DNA of 32,597 nt from Spirosoma fluviale (GTDB lineage Bacteria > Bacteroidota > Bacteroidia > Cytophagales > Cyclobacteriaceae): positions 1 through 32,597 of the forward strand of contig CAMDEU010000014.1 in assembly GCA_945897085.1 (NCBI GenBank). The letters run 5' to 3'. The notes beneath the pieces are model-generated. The model did not search any database. It was not told where the DNA came from and saw only the letters and a list, made by a program, of their open reading frames with translations. The position numbers were made by a program, and so were the translations under genes. Below are positions 27,028 to 32,597 of the stretch, in pieces (positions within the stretch are counted from its first letter, which is position 1; each line of letters starts with the position of its first letter).

Positions 27028-28641
27028 TTAATCCTTTACCTCAAAAAATGTGCGACGGATACTTAGCTTCCCACCTACATTCACCTGCTCCCAATACACG
27101 AAAGTTCCTGCCAGATTGGGAAGATTGGTCCTCACTTCCTTTCCGCTTGTTTGCCAATACAGCACCGTTCGCCAATCTGGAATTCGTGAGGTAGTAGAAG
27201 ATTGGACAAATTGGTCTTTTTCGAAGATAATCGAGGGCTGAATCCCTGGATAGTCAAAAAATCGAGCCGCAGGAGCAAGTGGAAACAAACCGAAATTATT
27301 GGAGTAACTCGAAAAACTAAGTACACCTGGATAGGCGCGGTCATTCAGGTAAAATTCACGGTTGAGCACCTCTAGTTGCTGAAGAAATTTTGGATTAAAG
27401 GACGCCAGAAGATCCGAATCAAATACGGGCATTGCATCTACTAAAATCAATGGATTGGAGTCAAACACACTTTTACCCGCTTCATCCAGCAGTCGGAATG
27501 ATTTTTTCTTGTCTTTTAGACGAACCGCTACGCTAGGGACATATTCCTTTAAAACCGTTTCAACCGTTTCAAACCGGGTATAGTCGTCTAAGTTGAAGCT
27601 ATAATCTGCAACAAAGCCAGTGACCACTTCCAAAGAGTCTTGGTTGGACACTTCCAAATACTCCTGCTGTACCACAGCTGCTTTAAGGAGAGGCTGGAGA
27701 TAGGCAAGATCCTCCTGTGCTAAGGATAGTTCAGGAAAATTAAAATTCGACCGGAAGGTCGTTTTGATCAAGGGGGAAACCATTTCCAAGCCCGGCATCT
27801 CCTCCCCATTTTCAAGCTGCAAGATCAAACGATCCCAATGACGCAGTCCTCCCGCATCAAAGACAATCATACCCCGCTCGTCCACATGATCTGTGAATAG
27901 GGCACTTTTTGTTCCATGAAGCGAAAGAAAATAGGCTAAAGCGGTATCCAGGGAAGTAACTTTCGCCTGAACCAGATGTCCAAAAAGTTCAGGTAGTAAA
28001 GGCTGGGGGGCTAAACTTTCATACACCTCCTCAGCAGGCCATTGTTTTTGCTCTTCTAGTAAAAATGGGTTAGCAATGGAAATTCCAGATGCCAAGACCA
28101 GTCCTTCGGCAGTACTCGAAGACCCAAAATTTACAGCGGCACCTTTCGCGTAGGTTTTAGAGGCTGGCAGATTTTGGCGATTGGAGGAATTGGCCTCCTT
28201 TGGCGGAATTTTTGGATTGATGATCGTCACCAGCTGCTGAGCAATCCCTTGATTTAAATCCAAATACGGGCTGATGCGGGTATAAACGCGCAGCAGGTAC
28301 TGATCCGAAGGAATTTTATCTGAAACTGGAATAAAATTCAACCCATTCCCATTCTGAAGGGGGACCTTCACATGTGTGATTGAGTTGGAATTGCGGTCCA
28401 CCAATTCTGCGTAGAGCACCTGCGAAGAAGTGGCTTGATCACCCAAACTCACCTGGGCCTCAAACCAGATTTTCTCGCCTGAAAAATACAGCGTCTTCGG
28501 CGTATGGAAAAAAACTTGCTCCTTTGGGTTAGTTGCCGATTGTCCCATGCTTGTACCTACAGGCCCAAGGAAGCACAGCAACCCACAAATGAGGGCTTTA
28601 AGTCTGCTTATTTTTTTTATGGATATAATCAGAGTTTGCAT
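27028..28641 (-). CDS. Secreted protein with MG2-like (macroglobulin-type) N-terminal domain and plug-like C-terminal segment
   Basis: EQVFFHTPKTLYFSGEKIWFEAQVSLGDQATSSQVLYAELVDRNSNSITHVKVPLQNGNG...PSDQYLLRVYT is MG2-like. ORF track start (28728) overlaps the upstream gene by 83 bp; the ATG at 28641 precedes the signal peptide and follows the upstream stop by a few nt. Confidence 0.78.
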   Translation of the reverse strand: MQTLIISIKKISRLKALICGLLCFLGPVGTSMGQSATNPKEQVFFHTPKTLYFSGEKIWFEAQVSLGDQATSSQVLYAELVDRNSNSITHVKVPLQNGNGLNFIPVSDKIPSDQYLLRVYTRISPYLDLNQGIAQQLVTIINPKIPPKEANSSNRQNLPASKTYAKGAAVNFGSSSTAEGLVLASGISIANPFLLEEQKQWPAEEVYESLAPQPLLPELFGHLVQAKVTSLDTALAYFLSLHGTKSALFTDHVDERGMIVFDAGGLRHWDRLILQLENGEEMPGLEMVSPLIKTTFRSNFNFPELSLAQEDLAYLQPLLKAAVVQQEYLEVSNQDSLEVVTGFVADYSFNLDDYTRFETVETVLKEYVPSVAVRLKDKKKSFRLLDEAGKSVFDSNPLILVDAMPVFDSDLLASFNPKFLQQLEVLNREFYLNDRAYPGVLSFSSYSNNFGLFPLAPAARFFDYPGIQPSIIFEKDQFVQSSTTSRIPDWRTVLYWQTSGKEVRTNLPNLAGTFVYWEQVNVGGKLSIRRTFFEVKD

Positions 28642-28645
28642 GGCA

Positions 28646-29794
28646 TTAATCTTTCCAAAACGAGGGCTTAAGTTTGGATGCATATAGGCTACAATCGGTA
28701 CATTTTCTCGAGGATGGATAATAGCCAACTATAGTAGTTCCCACCATCAACGGTCTTGTGGGTACTACTGCTCCATTGCCAAAGATCTTTTGGTAATCCG
28801 TGGCCAAAATAGCTTCTTCTCCGATTACACAATCATTAAACTTTGGATCTAGGTAATTCCAGGGACTCACCTCCACTTGATTTATATAGATCCGCTTTTG
28901 GCGAATCACCCCTAAGCTGACCTGCCCAATAACCGGATTCTTTGCGGCATCCAAACTTTTTATATTTCCCCCTATTAAAGAGGGCAGTGGGCTAAAGATC
29001 GAACCGATGTCTTCTGTGTTTTTCTTTAAAATTTCCCAGAAAGGGACATCCTTGGTAGCAAGTCCTTTTTGCGAAACAAGAATGCTGTAGCGTTCCATAA
29101 TCCGCTCATCACCTTTAGGAATTTCGGTGATGGTTTTTTGGAAAACTACCTGATCCTTAAATCGAGAGCTTGTTTCCAAAAGTATCCCAGGACTAGGCTC
29201 CGTCTTGAAGCAAAGTGAGGTTTGTTCTGAATCCTTGCGATCCCGTACATTTTTAAGTTCGGGAACATAAATGTAGGCCGTGCGTATTCTAGGTCGGTAA
29301 ATCCAGGTTTCTTCAAATGTCCAAAGAAAATCATCTGCATTGGCATTGCCTTGGGTAGATACAAATACCTCTACCCCTTCCTCATCCTTCTTAAATCCTG
29401 CATCAATAATTTCAGGAGTCACAATTGGCTGAAGACCTTCAGAAACATACCTTTCTCCAGAGCTCAGCTCTATTTCGAGCACATAACTTTGCTTTTCATC
29501 GATATTTTTTTCGAAAACATAGGTCCCTAAACCCATCTCTTGTAGTGGAAAAAATTGTCCTCCAGCACTTTTAAGTACTACTTTGGCGCGGACCTCTGGA
29601 ATAAATGCAGATGAAGCACCCAGTGGAGCAGTTCTACTTAGTTTTAGCTCGCTTTTTAAACCCTCTGTGTCCAAATAGCCTTCCACCACCAATACCCTCA
29701 ATTCTGTAGCTGGCACTTCTGGTTCGTAAGGGGTCCTACACCCAAGAAGAGTTACGAAAAGGATAAAAACTAAACCTATGGCTTTACGCATCAA
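28646..29794 (-). CDS. DUF4249 domain-containing lipoprotein
   Basis: Lipobox-like LFVTLLGCRTPYEPEVPATELRVLVVEGYLDTEG.KSELKLSRTAPLG...; C-terminal PRPLMVGTTIVGYYPSSRKCTDCSLY; adjacent to TonB-dependent receptor as often seen for DUF4249. Confidence 0.85.
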   Translation of the reverse strand: MMRKAIGLVFILFVTLLGCRTPYEPEVPATELRVLVVEGYLDTEGLKSELKLSRTAPLGASSAFIPEVRAKVVLKSAGGQFFPLQEMGLGTYVFEKNIDEKQSYVLEIELSSGERYVSEGLQPIVTPEIIDAGFKKDEEGVEVFVSTQGNANADDFLWTFEETWIYRPRIRTAYIYVPELKNVRDRKDSEQTSLCFKTEPSPGILLETSSRFKDQVVFQKTITEIPKGDERIMERYSILVSQKGLATKDVPFWEILKKNTEDIGSIFSPLPSLIGGNIKSLDAAKNPVIGQVSLGVIRQKRIYINQVEVSPWNYLDPKFNDCVIGEEAILATDYQKIFGNGAVVPTRPLMVGTTIVGYYPSSRKCTDCSLYASKLKPSFWKD

Positions 29795-32523
29795 AATCTA
29801 AAGTTATAGGTGATAAATGGAATTGGATCCGCGAAAATGGCAAGCTGGTAGCCTTTCAATTTGCCCCCCTCTGGAACAAAATAAATCGAGTAGGCATTGT
29901 CCCTACCAAATAGGTTATAGACCCCAAAGGACCAAGAGGCATGTGCCAGTTTAGCAACTTTGTGATTCCCCTCTAGGTTAACAGAAAGGTCCATACGGAA
30001 ATAATCAGGGACTCTAAAGGAGTTACGGTCAGAGAAATAAACTCGCTCCGAACCCCCATAATTAAACTTAGCAATCGGTAGGGTGACAGGCCTACCTGTA
30101 CTGTATTTCCCTGCCAAGGTTACATTGACCCGTTTACTTAGCTCTAAATTCCCTACAAAATTGGCATTATGAGGCTGATCAAAATTGCTAGGATACGATT
30201 CAGATCGGTTGATCTGCTCTTTTTGCTCCGAAGGATCTGTCTGCATCAGCGAACGGCTATAGGTATAGGCAAGGGATCCATTAAGCTTTCCCGTTGATTT
30301 TTTGAGGTATAGCTCCATGCCGTACGCCTTCCCCTGAGTGACCAGTACCTCTTGCTCAATCCGATCATTCAATACAATGCTTGCTCCAGATCGGTAGTCC
30401 AGCAAGTTCTGCATGGATCGATAGTACAATTCAGCCGAAAACTCAAAAGCACCTTGATTCATATTTTTAAAGTAACCTAAGGCATATTGAATACCCTGCT
30501 GCGGCTTCAAAAATGAATCACTTAGCTTCCAAGTATCTGTTGGGGTAATCACGGATGAACTACTAAGCAAGTGAATATTTTGTCGCATCGAGTTGACCCC
30601 TGCCTTTAAGGAAGATTGGTTGGATAGGGCATAGCGTGCTGAAAAGCGAAATTCAGGACCATGATAGGTTTGAACAGGGTCTCCGGACTGAAAGCGAGTT
30701 TCGCCAATTATGTTTTCGTTCAAATATGGTTCACCTTCCGCATAGGTAGGAATGGTTTGTGGTCCCAGAAAGGTGTAGAAATTGTATCGTAATCCACCAC
30801 TCAGCGCCCATTGTTCGTTGATCTCAAACTCATCCCCAAAGTAAAGCGACCAATCCATAGCCGTTTCGGGAGCCACTTGATCCGAGATCACACCGCTCTC
30901 CTGTCCAAAAGGCAAAATTTCACCAGGGTTGAGCTGGTAACGGATGCCGTGTACCCCATAGCTGAGCAGGTGTCGATCCCCTTTTTCCTGACGGAACTGC
31001 GCTTTTACAAATTGCTGCCGGATATCGAAGCGGTATTGGTAGGCGTTCAGTGGGTTGTCTTCGCCTTCTACCTCAAAATCATAAGCATCCTGACCTACTG
31101 AGAAAGTGGCCTCAAGCGCATCATTGAAGTAATGTGTCCAGGAAAGGGCATAATTCTGATTGGAATAGCTGTAGGCCGTATCTGGATCAAATTGGAAGGA
31201 ATCCTTACTAAAATAACCAGATAGCCGAAGTTTGTCCTTTGCACCCAACTCATGCTCCACCGTGCCATTGAAGTCCGAAAAAGCAGCTCTGCTTGCTCCT
31301 AAATCAATTTTCTCTGATAAAAAATCAAGAAGCCAATCCGAATAGGTGAGCCGAGAGCCCAAGATAAAGGTTGTTTTTTCACCGATAGGCCCTTCTAAAC
31401 TTAGCCTACTGGTCATTGGGCCAATTCCTCCTGAGCCTCCAATTTTATCCGATCTCCCTTTTTTGGGTGTGACTTGCAATACAGAAGACAGCCTACCCCC
31501 ATAGCTGGCGGGAATTCCAGACTTGTATAGCTCCACACCTTGGACCATATCCGAATTGATGGCAGAGAAAAACCCAAATAAGTGAGATGGATTGAAGAGT
31601 GTATTTTGATCCATCAAAATCAAATTCTGATCGGCCGCTCCACCTCTAACATTAAAACCTACGCTCGCTTCACCTGCGGTATTTACACCCGGCATGGTCA
31701 TAAGTCCTTTAATGATGTCCACTTCTCCCATGACGGCAGGAAGTCTTCTCATTTCTTGTACCGTGAGGGACTGCACGCCCATTTCAGGCCTTGCTACCTG
31801 AGACAAGGCCCCTGAGCGAACAACAACCTCATTCAGTGAAAAAATCCCCTCCCCGATACTTAGTTCAAGCGTTGCGTCTCCTTGGATATCCAATAGCCGC
31901 TGCTCTGTATAGCCACCAATATTTTGAATAAATAGAGTCTTATTCCCTTTAGGAACTAGCAATTCAAAATCACCGGACTTGTTGGTGACTGCTTGCCGCA
32001 TGGCCTCTTTTTCAAATACAATCGCTCCCTCAATCGGGAGATTGTTCTCCAAACTAATCACCTTCCCCTGAAGCTTTGCCTCCGTTCCGGGACCTGGAAC
32101 TCCAATGATGTAGCGCCGATTACGAACAAATTCATCCTGCATGGCGGCACTGGAAAGAGAAGCCTTAGAAGGTGCTAGAAAATAGTTAGGCAGGAAGTCT
32201 ACTGCTTTCTTTTCCCCTATAAAGATGAAAACTTCGAGGTCTTTGGAAATGGAAAAGGTAAACTCAGTTTTTAAAAAAAGCACCCCCAATACATCTTCCA
32301 ACTTGTCCCCATTGGCTTGGAGGCTGACTGTCAGGTTGGCCAACTCCTCTTTTTTAAATATAAAGCGGTAAGGAGTGTCCTTTTCAACTAGTTCGGCAAA
32401 ACGTTCAAAGGAAACCCCAGCAAATAACCCGGTTACCTTTGGCTCCTCCTGCTGCGCAAAAGCTGACCCAGAACCCAAAGCGAGTAAAAAAATAATGCTG
32501 ACGAAATAAAAAAACGTACGCAT
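29791..32523 (-). CDS. TonB-dependent receptor with STN-like and carboxypeptidase-regulatory-like N-terminal domains
   Basis: STN-like SFERFAELVEKDTPYRFIFKKEELANLTVSLQANGDKLEDVLGVLF; CarDL-like LQGKVISLENNLPIEGAIVF; plug MRRLPAVMGEVDIIKGLMTMPGVNTAGEASVGFNVRGGAADQNLILMDQNTLFNPSHLFGFFSAINSDMVQGVELYKSGIPASYGGRLSSVLQVTPK; barrel to aromatic C-terminus. Confidence 0.93.
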   Translation of the reverse strand: MRTFFYFVSIIFLLALGSGSAFAQQEEPKVTGLFAGVSFERFAELVEKDTPYRFIFKKEELANLTVSLQANGDKLEDVLGVLFLKTEFTFSISKDLEVFIFIGEKKAVDFLPNYFLAPSKASLSSAAMQDEFVRNRRYIIGVPGPGTEAKLQGKVISLENNLPIEGAIVFEKEAMRQAVTNKSGDFELLVPKGNKTLFIQNIGGYTEQRLLDIQGDATLELSIGEGIFSLNEVVVRSGALSQVARPEMGVQSLTVQEMRRLPAVMGEVDIIKGLMTMPGVNTAGEASVGFNVRGGAADQNLILMDQNTLFNPSHLFGFFSAINSDMVQGVELYKSGIPASYGGRLSSVLQVTPKKGRSDKIGGSGGIGPMTSRLSLEGPIGEKTTFILGSRLTYSDWLLDFLSEKIDLGASRAAFSDFNGTVEHELGAKDKLRLSGYFSKDSFQFDPDTAYSYSNQNYALSWTHYFNDALEATFSVGQDAYDFEVEGEDNPLNAYQYRFDIRQQFVKAQFRQEKGDRHLLSYGVHGIRYQLNPGEILPFGQESGVISDQVAPETAMDWSLYFGDEFEINEQWALSGGLRYNFYTFLGPQTIPTYAEGEPYLNENIIGETRFQSGDPVQTYHGPEFRFSARYALSNQSSLKAGVNSMRQNIHLLSSSSVITPTDTWKLSDSFLKPQQGIQYALGYFKNMNQGAFEFSAELYYRSMQNLLDYRSGASIVLNDRIEQEVLVTQGKAYGMELYLKKSTGKLNGSLAYTYSRSLMQTDPSEQKEQINRSESYPSNFDQPHNANFVGNLELSKRVNVTLAGKYSTGRPVTLPIAKFNYGGSERVYFSDRNSFRVPDYFRMDLSVNLEGNHKVAKLAHASWSFGVYNLFGRDNAYSIYFVPEGGKLKGYQLAIFADPIPFITYNFRF

Positions 32524-32597
32524 CAGTTCGATTGAGGATAGGTCACTAGGAATTGCAAATAGGCCTCAGGAGCTTTATTGAATTGCAAACCTTTACC
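32523..32597 (-). CDS. C-terminal end of an upstream gene, product unknown (truncated by window edge)
   Basis: Open minus-strand frame to the window end, ...GKGLQFNKAPEAYLQFLVTYPQSN*, whose TGA overlaps the receptor ATG (ATGA). Confidence 0.55.
   Translation of the reverse strand, partial: GKGLQFNKAPEAYLQFLVTYPQSN

Overview
This window looks like chromosomal DNA from a Bacteroidetes bacterium (Cyclobacteriaceae/Algoriphagus-like; inferred from the gene set, not proven). It holds about 25 protein genes. Most are housekeeping or conserved: a Gfo/Idh/MocA oxidoreductase, RlpA-like protein, SbcD/SbcC, fabI, the recN-porD(DUF4835)-coaBC-rpoZ-bamD block, an OstA-like protein, tilS, mdh, and a TonB-receptor/DUF4249/MG2-like module. 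I recognised no tRNA, rRNA, CRISPR, transposase, phage or classical defence locus. The main unexplained structure is a set of intergenic, degenerate 7-bp-period tracts (core GTNNACN, e.g. GTCGACC|GTGGACT|GTTAGCT|GTTGACA). They form a decayed ~110-bp tandem array at ~9774-10009, and another copy lies at 12684-12711. The tracts abut gene 3' ends, one supplies a stop codon, and they bracket an alpha/beta-hydrolase + amidohydrolase pair. Secondary points are a MarR/YceI/ring-cleaving-dioxygenase/esterase module with a 24-bp operator-like palindrome, an 896-aa protein with a likely C-terminal propeller and TTG start, and a secreted MG2-like protein with a barrel-less plug-like segment.
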